From contig OZ241377.1 in the NCBI GenBank assembly GCA_965200615.1, positions 4,216,001 through 4,280,000 of the forward strand: DNA of 64,000 bases. Direction: 5' to 3'. Below, one piece after another: positions 1-8,399 of this stretch; positions within the stretch are counted from its first letter, which is position 1, and the number at the start of each line of letters is the position of its first letter. Under the pieces are notes generated by a model that saw nothing but the letters and a program-made list of their open reading frames with translations, did no database searches and was not told the DNA's origin. The translations under genes and the position numbers were made by a program. The DNA is from Bin5 sp965200615. GTDB taxonomy: Bacteria; Chloroflexota; Anaerolineae; Caldilineales; Caldilineaceae.

Positions 1-985
1 CCTCGTCATCACGCAGCAAACAGAGGCGCAGTTTGCCGTCTGCGGTCAGCCGCACGCGACCACAGCCCTGGCAAAATGGTTCGGTTACACTGCTGATGAA
101 ACCCAGCGTACCCTTAGCTCCAGGAATACGGAACGGACGACTGGGATCGACAAAATCGTAGCTTGCCTCCTCCAACGTGCCGAATACCGACTCGACTTTC
201 TCGCGGATCTCGCGAAACGAGACGACGTGACTCAACTGAAATTCGCTGACCTCTCCAAACGGCATCATTTCAATGAAGCGGACTTCCCAGTCCTGTTCCA
301 TAGTCAGGCCGGCCAAATCAATGACGTCCTCCTCGTTAAAACCGCGGGTCACAACACAGTTCAACTTGACAGGACGCAACCCGGCCCGCTCGGCGGCCTC
401 GATGCCGCGCCATACGTCTTCGATGTCGCCCCAGCGCGTGATACGGCGAAATCGTTCAGGATTTATCGTATCGATGCTGATGTTTACCCTGTCCAGTCCT
501 GCATCAGCCAGGGGCTGCGCCAACTCGTCCAGGAGGAGCGCGTTGGTGGTCATCGCGACGTCCTGAATGCCCGGAATCGAGGCAATCAGACGCACCAACT
601 CCACCACGCCTGGTCGAATGGTAGGCTCGCCGCCGGTCAGCCGAATCTTGTCTACGCCCAGACTGGCAGCTACGTTGACCAGGAAAATGATCTCCTCGTC
701 CGACATCAGCTCATGACGCGGACGGAACTGCATCTGTTCGGGCATGCAATAGACGCAACGCAAATTGCATGCGTCGGTCAAGCTAATGCGCAGGTAGCGG
801 ACGCGGCGGCCATAGCTGTCGTGAGTCGGCTCTGTCATCGCCGCCAGAGCCTCCGCGCCCGGCGGGGGAAACAGCGTCACGCTGCTGCCATATCTGGTTC
901 GATGCTTCTGTCCGTTCTGCGCGGCCGTCGCCGCCTCGGTCAGCGGCAACTCCTGCAGGTCCGGATTGCGCATTGTTGTGGGCAT
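1..985 (-). CDS. moaA: GTP 3',8-cyclase MoaA (partial, 3' end beyond window)
   Basis: Radical-SAM enzyme of molybdenum-cofactor synthesis; it rearranges GTP to 3',8-cyclo-7,8-dihydro-GTP in the cytoplasm. Translating the minus strand gives the radical-SAM cluster CNLRCVYC (C73, C77, C80 from the ATG at 985), the SAM-binding RLTGGEP, NCVVTRGFN, and near the window edge CQGCGRVR, part of the C-terminal second 4Fe-4S site. About 328 codons are visible; the end lies beyond position 1. The first 49 residues have no recognisable similarity, so an internal ATG at 838 (MTEPTHDSYG) may be the true start. It lies 34 bp behind the Fe-S regulator at 1020-1679 and is probably co-transcribed with it. The family call is secure; only the start is uncertain. 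Confidence 0.95.
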   Translation of the reverse strand, partial: MPTTMRNPDLQELPLTEAATAAQNGQKHRTRYGSSVTLFPPPGAEALAAMTEPTHDSYGRRVRYLRISLTDACNLRCVYCMPEQMQFRPRHELMSDEEIIFLVNVAASLGVDKIRLTGGEPTIRPGVVELVRLIASIPGIQDVAMTTNALLLDELAQPLADAGLDRVNISIDTINPERFRRITRWGDIEDVWRGIEAAERAGLRPVKLNCVVTRGFNEEDVIDLAGLTMEQDWEVRFIEMMPFGEVSEFQLSHVVSFREIREKVESVFGTLEEASYDFVDPSRPFRIPGAKGTLGFISSVTEPFCQGCGRVRLTADGKLRLCLLRDDE

Positions 986-1019
986 ATGCTCTGAATCTCT
1001 TACTTGACCCTCGTATCCA

Positions 1020-1679
1020 TCAGACTATCAGATCGACCATTTCAGGCCCGGTCGAGCGCTCCTCCGCAGTGGCTTGAACACGAAAACTGCAGCAGCGCCC
1101 GCCATCGGCGATGGCTTGTACCTGGTCACAGTTGTGTCCACAGAGCGTTTCTACCAGCGCCAGATCCATGCAGCACAGTTCCCGGTGTTCAGCGGCGACG
1201 CCGGTGTACGGGCAGTTATGCGTATGCAGGGTACCGTCTGACGCATCCCAGTGGGCCAGATACCCTCTTTCGTTGAGAAAGGAAACAACCCTTTGCATGC
1301 GGTCATCCAGGAGCTCATCGCCAGGGCAATCCTCGGTGAGCGGCTTCGCCATCTCCTGGGCCAGCTTGCGAAAACAGCCGTCAATTTTGTCGGCAGGCAG
1401 AATCTGCTTCATCTGACTGACGACGCCGGCCGTCAGCAGAGCGAAATTGTCCGGAAAGTACGCGTCCGCATCCGCGGTAAGCGAATACAGCTGCTGCGGA
1501 CGGCCGACAGACCGACGTCCTTTCGCTTTGGACACCGCAATCAGGTTGTCGGCCAGCAGAATATCCAGGTGGTACCTCACCGAAATCGGAGCCATTTCCA
1601 AGCGTTCAGCCAGCGCTCCGACGGAAGCCTGTCCATCTTGCTTCAGGATCTCCAAAATGCGGCTGCGTACTGTCTGCAC
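1020..1679 (-). CDS. ArsR/DeoR-type winged-helix regulator with SufR-like Fe-S cysteines
   Basis: Cytoplasmic transcription regulator of 219 residues starting at GTG. Residues 1-60 form a winged helix (VGALAERLEMAPISVRYHLD, then a basic wing GRRSVGRPQQLY). The C-terminal third is cysteine-rich: HNC, then 12 residues, CC, then HNC, then CC. This resembles the cysteine spacing of SufR-type (COG2345) regulators, which bind a 4Fe-4S cluster; spacing after the second cysteine differs slightly from cyanobacterial SufR. The direct downstream partner is moaA, itself a double Fe-S enzyme, so I infer iron-sulfur or redox control of molybdenum-cofactor synthesis plus autoregulation through the palindrome at 1752-1771. 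Whether it activates or represses cannot be read from sequence. Confidence 0.8.
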   Translation of the reverse strand: MQTVRSRILEILKQDGQASVGALAERLEMAPISVRYHLDILLADNLIAVSKAKGRRSVGRPQQLYSLTADADAYFPDNFALLTAGVVSQMKQILPADKIDGCFRKLAQEMAKPLTEDCPGDELLDDRMQRVVSFLNERGYLAHWDASDGTLHTHNCPYTGVAAEHRELCCMDLALVETLCGHNCDQVQAIADGGRCCSFRVQATAEERSTGPEMVDLIV

Positions 1680-1717
1680 AGATCTGCTCCGAATCGAAAA
1701 TCTTCAGGACTGCTCCA

Positions 1718-1746
1718 ATCTTACCAGAATTCGCGTCCCATGTCAA
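1718..1746 (-). promoter_or_regulatory. Sigma70-type promoter of the regulator-moaA operon
   Basis: On the minus strand there is a perfect -35 box TTGACA (1746-1741), a 17-bp spacer and a -10 box TAAGAT (1723-1718). Transcription would start near 1711, about 30 nt before the GTG at 1679. The palindrome at 1752-1771 lies just upstream of the -35 box. Confidence 0.6.
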
Positions 1747-1751
1747 ACATA

Positions 1752-1771
1752 TTTATGAATAAATTCATAAA
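1752..1771. promoter_or_regulatory. 20-bp palindrome, candidate operator
   Basis: Perfect 9-bp arms TTTATGAAT and ATTCATAAA separated by AA, ending 5 bp upstream of the -35 box of the regulator-moaA promoter. Such AT-rich dyads are typical sites for dimeric winged-helix proteins, and the adjacent regulator is the obvious candidate ligand. The placement would suit an activator or a repressor that blocks polymerase at -35. Function is inference. Confidence 0.55.
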
Positions 1772-2358
1772 AAACCATTACGAAGTCTTCAGGACAGTCA
1801 GCAACAGTTCATTCTTGCTCCCGGCCAGTTTGCAAATCGTCGGTTTCGCATACATCGCGATGGGGCAACGGCAACCGAAAGGTCGAAGCGTTGCCTCATC
1901 ATTCGCTCCGTTTCGCCTGGGTTGAACATTGCCTAACTGCCTTGACTAGCGGTATGCGTTACGCTAAAATGCCCTCTATCCTCCCGGGGAACCGGCCATC
2001 ATCCAATACGCACCGCCATGAACCAAAGAACCCAGGTTTCAATCTGTTTCGATTCCCTCCTGCAGCCCGGGCAATACTGGCCAATTTCATGACTCTTCCT
2101 GGTAATGCGATCGCTCCCGTTATACGCGCGGAAGGAGACAGATGGAGCCAAGCGCTTCCGTGAACGACAAGAACCGCCAAGATGAATTCCTGCCGCAGTT
2201 TTGTCTTTTTCCGTACCAACGCGAACCCGTTGCGTCATGTTCAATAGACTGTCAGCCCAGCGGTTAGCTCAATCCCGCAATGACAGCCTTTTCTGACACC
2301 ATTGACGCCTAACTGAACCCGATAAATTAAGCGTCAGCCATTCACGAAAGAAGTCCCT
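1772..2358. other. Intergenic region without a supported gene
   Basis: This stretch separates the divergent moaA operon and the secreted-protein gene at 2359. Short frames here have no recognisable domain and overlap one another. A weak promoter-like pair TTGACG (2302-2307) and TAAATT (2323-2328), with a short 15-bp spacer, could serve the gene at 2359. I see no tRNA or riboswitch. Confidence 0.4.
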
Positions 2359-3150
2359 ATGTCTTGCCTCTTGCATGACAGTATTGACCATCGACTGCAA
2401 GGGCTGAACCCTCTCAGTTCAAGCCTGCTCCGCACCGCTGTATTGGCGCTCTTGCTGGCCCCCACAGTTCTTGCCTTTAGAGCAATGCCCGCATTTGCCC
2501 AATCCATTCCGCTTCCAACCCCAAATATCCTTGTTGACGATTACGTCAGCGTTCCCAAGAACGGCAGCGCCGATATTGAGGTATTGGGTAACGATACCGT
2601 GCCTGAGTTTTCCAACTTTGACTTTTCCATGCCGGAGAACGGAAGTTTCAGGTCTTTCACCAGCAGTGCGGTCAGGAAGTTTCTCTCCTTCAATTACACG
2701 CCCAACTTGAACTTCGTTGGCAAAGACAGCTTTGACTATTTTGTTTCTGATCGCCGCGGGTTAACTCTCCAGGCTACCGTTTACATCACGGTCTTTGGTC
2801 GTCTTGATTGTTCAACATGTCTCAACAGGCACGAGGCAGCGCCTGTAAATGTCACGATCGGTGGAGACGGCGCCTACAACTATCACTTCATAGGTGACGA
2901 CGGCGTCAGTACCGGGCCCGTGCTTCCCCCGGTACGGAAATTGGCCAAGCGGCATCTGCCGGGGTCGGGAAACGTAGTCTTGTTCAACGGTACAAACACG
3001 TTTTCGGGCGCTCCGGTCATCATCAGTTACTTGGCAGACGAGCAGGTCGTCCACGTACATACATACTATCCTGACCGCCATAACGGCTCGATGAAACCAT
3101 ACATCTTCGTAATCGACCTGGACAACGAGGTATCGCATTGGGAATGGTAA
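2359..3150 (+). CDS. Secreted protein with cadherin/Ig-like (Big_9-type) domain
   Basis: A 263-residue exported protein of unknown role. Residues 20-47 form a signal sequence (hydrophobic LLRTAVLALLLAPTVLA, then a cleavage-like AFAQS). Residues about 58-145 match the bacterial tandem cadherin/Ig-like pattern: VDDYVSVPKNGSADIEVLGN, a NYTPN strand, then FVGKDSFDYFVSD and a final VYITVF strand. Such domains usually occur in arrays on surface adhesins; here there is one copy plus a C-terminal part of about 110 residues that I do not recognise. The start uses a moderate ribosome site (AAAGAAG). It precedes the sugar importer by 157 bp and may not belong to that operon. Confidence 0.65.
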   Translation: MSCLLHDSIDHRLQGLNPLSSSLLRTAVLALLLAPTVLAFRAMPAFAQSIPLPTPNILVDDYVSVPKNGSADIEVLGNDTVPEFSNFDFSMPENGSFRSFTSSAVRKFLSFNYTPNLNFVGKDSFDYFVSDRRGLTLQATVYITVFGRLDCSTCLNRHEAAPVNVTIGGDGAYNYHFIGDDGVSTGPVLPPVRKLAKRHLPGSGNVVLFNGTNTFSGAPVIISYLADEQVVHVHTYYPDRHNGSMKPYIFVIDLDNEVSHWEW

Positions 3151-3168
3151 CAGTCAGGGAAAGGAGGT

Positions 3169-3257
3169 ACGCAAGAGACACAACCAGAATCAGCGGTAAA
3201 GCGCAAGAGCCGGATCGAATTGCGCCACAAGAGCCGTATACTCTTACTGCGCAAGAG
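3169..3257 (+). repeat. Four spaced GCGCAAGAG-like repeats upstream of the sugar importer
   Basis: The 9-mer GCGCAAGAG occurs at 3201-3209 and 3249-3257, with variants ACGCAAGAG at 3169-3177 and GCGCCACAAGAG at 3222-3233. The last copy is part of a dyad, CTCTT-7 nt-AAGAG. All lie within 140 bp of the binding-protein start at 3308. They could be operator sites for a sugar-responsive regulator; no regulator gene is adjacent. Confidence 0.3.
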
Positions 3258-3307
3258 ATTGTGAACTGTCAATCGAAACGGCTCAACCCAATTCAAAAGG
3301 GGGAAAC

Positions 3308-4681
3308 ATGTCCGACACGCGACAGACTCACCGGCAGATGAGCCGCCGTGGCTTCTTGCACGCCATGGCCCTAGGCGCAGGCGGCGCGGCCCTGGCCGCA
3401 TGTGTAGTGCCGGAAGGCGCCATGCCGGCTGCAGAAGAAGCAGCCGAGCCCGCGCAGGAAAACCTTCCAATCATCTATTGGTCGATGTTCGGCCTGCAGG
3501 AGGCGGCACAGGCACAGAACCAGGTCGAACGATTTAACGAGCAGACCGGCGAAAACGCCATTTTCATGTCGATCGGCTGGGGCAATGTAACCCAGAAGGC
3601 ACAGGTCGCGATCCAGGGCGGCAACCCGCCCGACATGGTATCGCTCTGGTCTCAGGCCTATACGTGGGGTCCCCGTGGGCTGCTGCTCCCACTCGAGGAC
3701 TATGCGGAACGTGACGGCTTTGACGGCAAGGGCTGGTCCAAACCGGCGTGGGACGCGCTGTGGTCGGAAGGCCACCTCTGGGGCACCGGCCATACGCTCA
3801 ATGTCTTTGCTCTGCACAGCAACGACACACTCCTGGAAGAGGGCGGATTCAGCGCTGACAGCCCCCCCGAGACTTTCGCCGATCTGGACGTGATGGCGGA
3901 GGCGCTGACAACCTGGGACGACGACGGCAATATCACCCGTTTGGGCTTCCTGCCGTGGCTTCGATCTGGCAGCCTCTGGCACTGGGGCTGGGCCAACGGC
4001 GCCCAGTTCTACGATGAGGATACCGACACCATTACGGCCGGGTCCGAAGAGATGTTGCTGTATACGCTCGAATGGTTCAAGTCTTATGCAGACAAGTTCG
4101 ACATCGAAAAGATCGACCGCTATGTTTCCGGTTTCGGCGACCGCAGCTCTCTGACAGAGGATCCGTGGTACGTCGATAAAATCGTCTTGCAGATCGACGG
4201 CAGCTGGAAGCGAAGTTGGATCCCGCGCTATGCACCCGACCTTGATTACTCGGTGTTCAAGTCGCCTTATGGGCCGGGATACACCAAGCCAACCAGCCTG
4301 GTTGAGATTGGCGCGATGTTCAACGTTCCCAACGGCGCCAAGAATCCGGACGGCGGATGGCAGCTGGCCCACTTCATGGCCGGCAAACAGCAGCAGATCG
4401 AGTTCGGGAACCTGGTCGGAGACGTTCCCCCTCTGAACGAAGCCGCCCGCGATCCGGAGTTCCTCAATTCGCTGCCCTTCAACGAGCTGTATGTCGAGCT
4501 GACCGAGTCGGAAGGCGGCCGCGCCTGGCCCCGCATTCCCGTTCTGGAGCAGTACAAGACCGAGATCAGGCGTCTCCAGGACGAAGTGATTCACGGCCAG
4601 ATCGATCCCCAGCAAGGTCTGGACGATATGACTGCCAAGCTGCAGCAGGAGTTGAACGACTTCCGCCAGCAGGTCAGTTGA
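3308..4681 (+). CDS. Sugar ABC transporter substrate-binding lipoprotein (family 1)
   Basis: Extracytoplasmic binding protein that delivers a sugar or oligosaccharide to the permeases encoded just downstream. The N-terminus has a twin-arginine motif (SRRGFL, residues 12-17) and a lipobox LAAC with the lipidated cysteine at residue 32, implying Tat export and lipid anchoring. The body of 457 residues has the family-1 pattern (YWSMFG, ERFNEQTG, NPPDMVSLWSQ, LIQIDGSW-like segment). Start ATG follows a strong AAGGGGG site. A stable 15-bp hairpin follows the stop codon (4705-4736). The substrate is unknown; the beta-galactosidase-like remnant after the permeases hints at a galactoside or plant oligosaccharide. 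Confidence 0.9.
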   Translation: MSDTRQTHRQMSRRGFLHAMALGAGGAALAACVVPEGAMPAAEEAAEPAQENLPIIYWSMFGLQEAAQAQNQVERFNEQTGENAIFMSIGWGNVTQKAQVAIQGGNPPDMVSLWSQAYTWGPRGLLLPLEDYAERDGFDGKGWSKPAWDALWSEGHLWGTGHTLNVFALHSNDTLLEEGGFSADSPPETFADLDVMAEALTTWDDDGNITRLGFLPWLRSGSLWHWGWANGAQFYDEDTDTITAGSEEMLLYTLEWFKSYADKFDIEKIDRYVSGFGDRSSLTEDPWYVDKIVLQIDGSWKRSWIPRYAPDLDYSVFKSPYGPGYTKPTSLVEIGAMFNVPNGAKNPDGGWQLAHFMAGKQQQIEFGNLVGDVPPLNEAARDPEFLNSLPFNELYVELTESEGGRAWPRIPVLEQYKTEIRRLQDEVIHGQIDPQQGLDDMTAKLQQELNDFRQQVS

Positions 4682-4704
4682 TATAGACGTCACCTGGCAC
4701 GAAA

Positions 4705-4736
4705 TCCCGGCGGGCTGACAGGTCAGCCCGCCGGGA
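4705..4736 (+). promoter_or_regulatory. Stable intercistronic hairpin between binding protein and permease genes
   Basis: Perfect 15-bp arms (TCCCGGCGGGCTGAC and its complement) with a two-base AG centre. There is no T-run, so this is not a classical terminator. In many sugar ABC operons such stems protect the binding-protein mRNA end and lower permease expression; that role is inferred here. Confidence 0.55.
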
Positions 4737-4753
4737 GACGGGAGGAGGCGGTC

Positions 4754-5656
4754 ATGATATTTGGACTGACGCGACAGGAACGCCGCCGCTTGCGAATAGG
4801 CGTTCTGTTTGCGCTTCCCTGGATCATCGGATTCTTGAGTTTTACGATATTCCCTGTCGCCTACTCGTTCTACTACAGTCTCAACGTGTTTACGACTTTC
4901 GGGCAGCCTCTGCACTGGGTCGGGTTGAGCAACTACGTCAAATTGATGAATGACGATCTCTTTTGGGTTTCTCTCTACAATACGATGTACATGGTCGTCT
5001 TCGGCGTCTCCTTTCACATCGTCCTGGCCATCATTCTCGGGCTCCTGCTCAATCAGAATTTGCGCGGCGTTTCCATCTACAGAACCGTCTACTATATCCC
5101 AACGATTGTCCCGATCGTCGCCACTTCTGTGCTCTGGATGTGGGTGTTCAACCCCGAATTCGGTCTGATCAACTCCGCGCTGAGCGTCATAGACGTCCAC
5201 GGGCCGGGATGGCTGACCGACCGCATTCTGTCAAAACCATCGTTGATTCTGATGGGCGTGTGGACGATCGGCGGCACTCTGGTGATCTTCCTGGCCGGGC
5301 TGCAGGACATTCCGCAGCATCTCTTCGATGCGGCGATGATCGATGGCGCAGGAGCCCTGCAGAGGATCAGGAACGTTACCCTTCCAATACTGTCCCCGGT
5401 AATTTTCTTCAATGTAATCATGGGCGTCATAAGCGGTTTCCAAATCTTCGCCCAGGCTTTTATCATGACCAGGGGCGGCCCGCTGGACACGACCCTGTTC
5501 TACGCCTACTACCTCTACCAGAACGCCTTTGAATTTTTTCAGATGCCTTATGCTTCGGCCATGGCCTGGATCCTGTTCCTTGTGGTCATGGGGACGACGC
5601 TGATCATTTTCCGCAGTTCGGCTCGCCTGGTTTACTACGAAGGCGAGGAGAGATAG
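4754..5656 (+). CDS. Sugar ABC transporter permease, MalF/UgpA type
   Basis: Inner-membrane permease subunit (300 residues) of a carbohydrate uptake-1 importer. Six hydrophobic segments are visible, the first at about residues 15-40 (LFALPWIIGFLSFTIFPVAY). The cytoplasmic EAA loop that docks the ATPase reads DAAMIDGAGALQRI...LPIL at about residues 193-215. It follows the binding-protein gene and overlaps functionally with the second permease 4 bp downstream. No ATP-binding subunit is encoded here, so a shared MsiK/UgpC-like ATPase elsewhere is likely. The ATG is preceded by GGGAGGAGG. Confidence 0.93.
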   Translation: MIFGLTRQERRRLRIGVLFALPWIIGFLSFTIFPVAYSFYYSLNVFTTFGQPLHWVGLSNYVKLMNDDLFWVSLYNTMYMVVFGVSFHIVLAIILGLLLNQNLRGVSIYRTVYYIPTIVPIVATSVLWMWVFNPEFGLINSALSVIDVHGPGWLTDRILSKPSLILMGVWTIGGTLVIFLAGLQDIPQHLFDAAMIDGAGALQRIRNVTLPILSPVIFFNVIMGVISGFQIFAQAFIMTRGGPLDTTLFYAYYLYQNAFEFFQMPYASAMAWILFLVVMGTTLIIFRSSARLVYYEGEER

Positions 5657-5660
5657 GGCC

Positions 5661-6554
5661 GTGGGCAGGACAACGCTGAAGCGGCAACAACAGGTGGGCG
5701 CCTCCGGCTTTGGCAGCCTCTCGAGAACGCAGCGCGAGACGTTGAGCCATGCAGCCAGTCACGTCGGTCTTTTCCTGGTGGGGCTGCTGTTCTTCCTGCC
5801 CTTCTTCTGGCTGGTTTCCACCTCATTGAAAGATCTGGATCAGATATTCACGCTGCCTCCCGTTTGGATTCCCGATCCGTTTCGATGGCAGAACTATCCG
5901 GAATCATTAAGCTACTTTCCGTTCCTTCAACAATTGCGCAACACGCTGGTCATCGCCGTTTCCGCCGTGTTTCTGACGGTGATTTCCAGTTCGCTGGTTG
6001 CCTATAGTTTCTCCCGGCTGCGCTGGCATGGCCGCGACATCCTGTTTTTTGCCATGCTTTCGACAATGATGTTGCCGTACCAGGTTACGATGATTCCGCT
6101 CTTCATCATGTTCCGGAGCCTCGGTTGGGTCAATACGCTTCTGCCGCTGATTGTGCCCCATGCGTTCGGCGTACCGTTTTTCATTTTCCTGCTGCGCCAA
6201 TTCTTTCTCAGTCTGCCCAGAGACCTGGACGATGCCGCCATTATTGACGGCTGCTCAGAGTTCGGCGTCCTGTGGCGGGTCATACTTCCTCTGGCAAAGC
6301 CGGCTCTGGCTACGGTAGCGCTTTTTCAGTTCCTGGGAAGCTGGAATGATTTCATCGGGCCTCTGATTTACCTGAATGATCCCAGCAAGTACACCCTCTC
6401 CCTTGGAATCCAGGTTTTTGTCAGCACGGTAGGCGTACAGTGGGGATGGATGATGGCGGTTACGACCGTGCTGACAGTGCCGGTGATCATCCTCTTCTTC
6501 TTTACGCAGAGGACCTTCATTCAAGGCATCGCCCTTACCGGCATCAAGGGGTAA
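5661..6554 (+). CDS. Sugar ABC transporter permease, MalG/UgpE type
   Basis: Second inner-membrane permease of the same importer, 297 residues, starting at GTG 4 bp after the first permease and therefore translationally coupled. It has the usual short cytoplasmic N-terminus, a first membrane helix at about residues 30-52 (GLFLVGLLFFLPFFWLVSTS), and the EAA loop DAAIIDGCSEFGVLWRVILP at about residues 191-210. The C-terminus ends in the characteristic QRTFIQGIALTGIKG. Heterodimer formation with the 4754-5656 product is expected from the family. An ATPase gene is absent from the window. Confidence 0.93.
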   Translation: MGRTTLKRQQQVGASGFGSLSRTQRETLSHAASHVGLFLVGLLFFLPFFWLVSTSLKDLDQIFTLPPVWIPDPFRWQNYPESLSYFPFLQQLRNTLVIAVSAVFLTVISSSLVAYSFSRLRWHGRDILFFAMLSTMMLPYQVTMIPLFIMFRSLGWVNTLLPLIVPHAFGVPFFIFLLRQFFLSLPRDLDDAAIIDGCSEFGVLWRVILPLAKPALATVALFQFLGSWNDFIGPLIYLNDPSKYTLSLGIQVFVSTVGVQWGWMMAVTTVLTVPVIILFFFTQRTFIQGIALTGIKG

Positions 6555-6586
6555 CCGGGCCCCGGCAGATGCTCCGGCAGATCTGA

Positions 6587-7198
6587 AGTCCGGACCGGTC
6601 CCCGTTTCCCGTTCAGAAGGATTCCATTGACCCGGGAGACCATGCCTGCTACAACCCGCATACCGTGGCCAGGTATCGCGAAGACCTGGCGGCTCGGTTC
6701 TCCTCGATCGCGCAGGTGAATGAAGGTTGGGGGACTGATTTCGGAGAATTTGACGACGTGGAGCCTCCGACGGAGGTGGAAAAAGGTTCGGGGAGCTTCT
6801 GGCGCGACTGGCGGGAGTTCATCGCCCGCAACCTGAATGAGTTCCTGTTAAGTGGCATCCGCATCATCAAACAGAATGCGCCTGGCGTGCGCGCCAGCTT
6901 CAACTATACGGATCCCTACCACATCCAGGGTAATGGTCAGGACTGGTGGATACTTCCACAACTGGATTACGCTTCATCAAGCCACTACTGGGGATCCGGC
7001 CCGCGAACAGGCGCAGAGGCAGGCTCACGCATCGCCTTGCTCAAAGCGCTGGCTCCCGGCGCGCAGGCCTGGTTGACTGAGTGCCAGGGAGGTCCCTTCC
7101 GCTCGGACATTTTGTGGAGGGGGATGAATATCGAAAGGGTGCGGCTGCCGACACACGGCGCCACCCACAGGCTCGTACGAAGAATCACAGAAGAATAG
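6587..7198 (+). pseudogene. Fragment of a GH42-like beta-galactosidase
   Basis: The frame opens right after a stop at 6584 and reads CYNPHTVARYREDL, then QVNEGWGTDFGEFDD and later WLTECQGGPFRSD. These match consecutive landmarks of GH42-type galactosidases: the CYNP region, the N-AW-T-F stretch, and the E-Q-G stretch that carries the nucleophile. About 200 residues remain from enzymes of roughly 600-700. The N-terminal half of the TIM barrel and everything beyond the nucleophile are missing, and no good start codon exists (only a GTG at 6665, inside the conserved region). I read it as a decayed remnant of a glycosidase that once belonged to the sugar-import operon. A short expressed protein cannot be excluded. 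Confidence 0.6.
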
Positions 7199-7252
7199 AT
7201 GAAAGGAACTGTATCACGTGTCGCTGACCCATCCATTCAGAGGGAGTAAGGA

Positions 7253-8359
7253 ATGAAGACAAGAGCAGCCGTAGTGTATGAGCATGACGCTCCAGTAGTC
7301 GTCGACACTCTGACCCTGGACGATCCCAAAGACAACGAAGTCCTGTTGCGCATGGGAGCCAGCGGTGTATGCCACTCCGATCTTTCGGTGGTCAACGGAA
7401 CGATCTACTATCCTCCGCCTGTCGCGCTCGGCCACGAAGGCGCCGGCATCGTGGAACGGGTGGGCGCCAACGTAACCTACGTCAAGCCGGGAGACCACGT
7501 CATTCTCTCGTTTGTAACCTACTGCGAAGACTGCGTCATGTGCGAGATGGGACGGGTCTGTCTCTGCCAGGGCTTCGACGTCCGCAAGGGCTATCTCCTT
7601 GACGACACCTGCCGCCTGCACAATGCCAAGGGGCAGGACATTCCGCAGATGTCGCGCATCGCCACGATGTCCGAGCTGGCGGTCGTGCCCGAACAGGCAC
7701 TGATCAAGATCGACCCTGGCTACCCGCTGGACAGGGCCGCGCTCGTTGGCTGCGGTGTGACGACAGGTGTAGGGGCCGTGCTGAGAACGGCAAAGGTTGA
7801 GGCTGGAAGCACAGTTGCCGTTATTGGAACGGGAGGGGTCGGACTAAACGCGGTGCAGGGCGCAAGAGTCGCCGGCGCCGAGCGCATCATTGCAGTGGAT
7901 CTGGTCGAAAAGAAACTGGAATTCGCGCGTCAGTTTGGCGCGACAGATACGGTCAATGGGTCCGAAACGGATGCTGTCGAGGCGGTAAAGGAGTTGACAG
8001 GGGGATTAGGCGTTGACTATGCCTTTGAGGCGATTGGCAGCTCAGTTACGATCAGGCAGGCCTTTGATATGGTCCGCTCCGCCGGCACAGCGGTTGCCAT
8101 TGGACTTGCCCGCCATGATGATACCGTGCCGATTCCCCCACAGGAGTTGATCTGGGCCGAAAAGAGGCTGATTGGCTCCTACTACGGAACTTCCCGCCCG
8201 CGTGTCGATATGCCCGAGTACCTCCGTCTCTATGACGAAGGAAAGCTCATGCTAGACGAGTTGATCACCCAGACTTATCAGCTGGAGCAGATTAACGACG
8301 CCTTTGACGACATGGAAGCGGGCAAGAACGCCCGCGGCATACTGGCGCTCGATCTGTAG
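7253..8359 (+). CDS. Zinc-dependent alcohol dehydrogenase (MDR superfamily)
   Basis: Medium-chain NAD(P)-dependent alcohol or aldehyde dehydrogenase, 368 residues, cytoplasmic. Catalytic-zinc ligands are in GVCHSDL and ALGHEGAG; the structural-zinc lobe is CEDCVMCEMGRVCLC (four cysteines). The nucleotide fold carries VIGTGGVGLNAVQ followed by an acidic residue at the end of the next strand (AVDLVEKK), favouring NAD. It resembles the class III-like and mycothiol/NDMA-dependent branch in domain order. ATG is preceded by GAGGGAGTAAGGA. It stands alone behind the decayed galactosidase and converges on dinG. Substrate is not predictable. Confidence 0.9.
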   Translation: MKTRAAVVYEHDAPVVVDTLTLDDPKDNEVLLRMGASGVCHSDLSVVNGTIYYPPPVALGHEGAGIVERVGANVTYVKPGDHVILSFVTYCEDCVMCEMGRVCLCQGFDVRKGYLLDDTCRLHNAKGQDIPQMSRIATMSELAVVPEQALIKIDPGYPLDRAALVGCGVTTGVGAVLRTAKVEAGSTVAVIGTGGVGLNAVQGARVAGAERIIAVDLVEKKLEFARQFGATDTVNGSETDAVEAVKELTGGLGVDYAFEAIGSSVTIRQAFDMVRSAGTAVAIGLARHDDTVPIPPQELIWAEKRLIGSYYGTSRPRVDMPEYLRLYDEGKLMLDELITQTYQLEQINDAFDDMEAGKNARGILALDL

Positions 8360-8399
8360 GAGCTGGACCACCGACGCCAAGTGACAAAGCCGCCGTTCC

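Noticed and set aside
227..994. Open plus-strand frame of 255 codons
   Set aside because: It is the antisense of moaA; all conserved radical-SAM motifs read on the minus strand, and the plus-strand translation has no domain.
3371..5200. 609-codon minus-strand frame opposite the sugar importer genes
   Set aside because: Runs across two clear plus-strand genes and their intergenic hairpin; composition is that of an antisense frame in GC-rich DNA.
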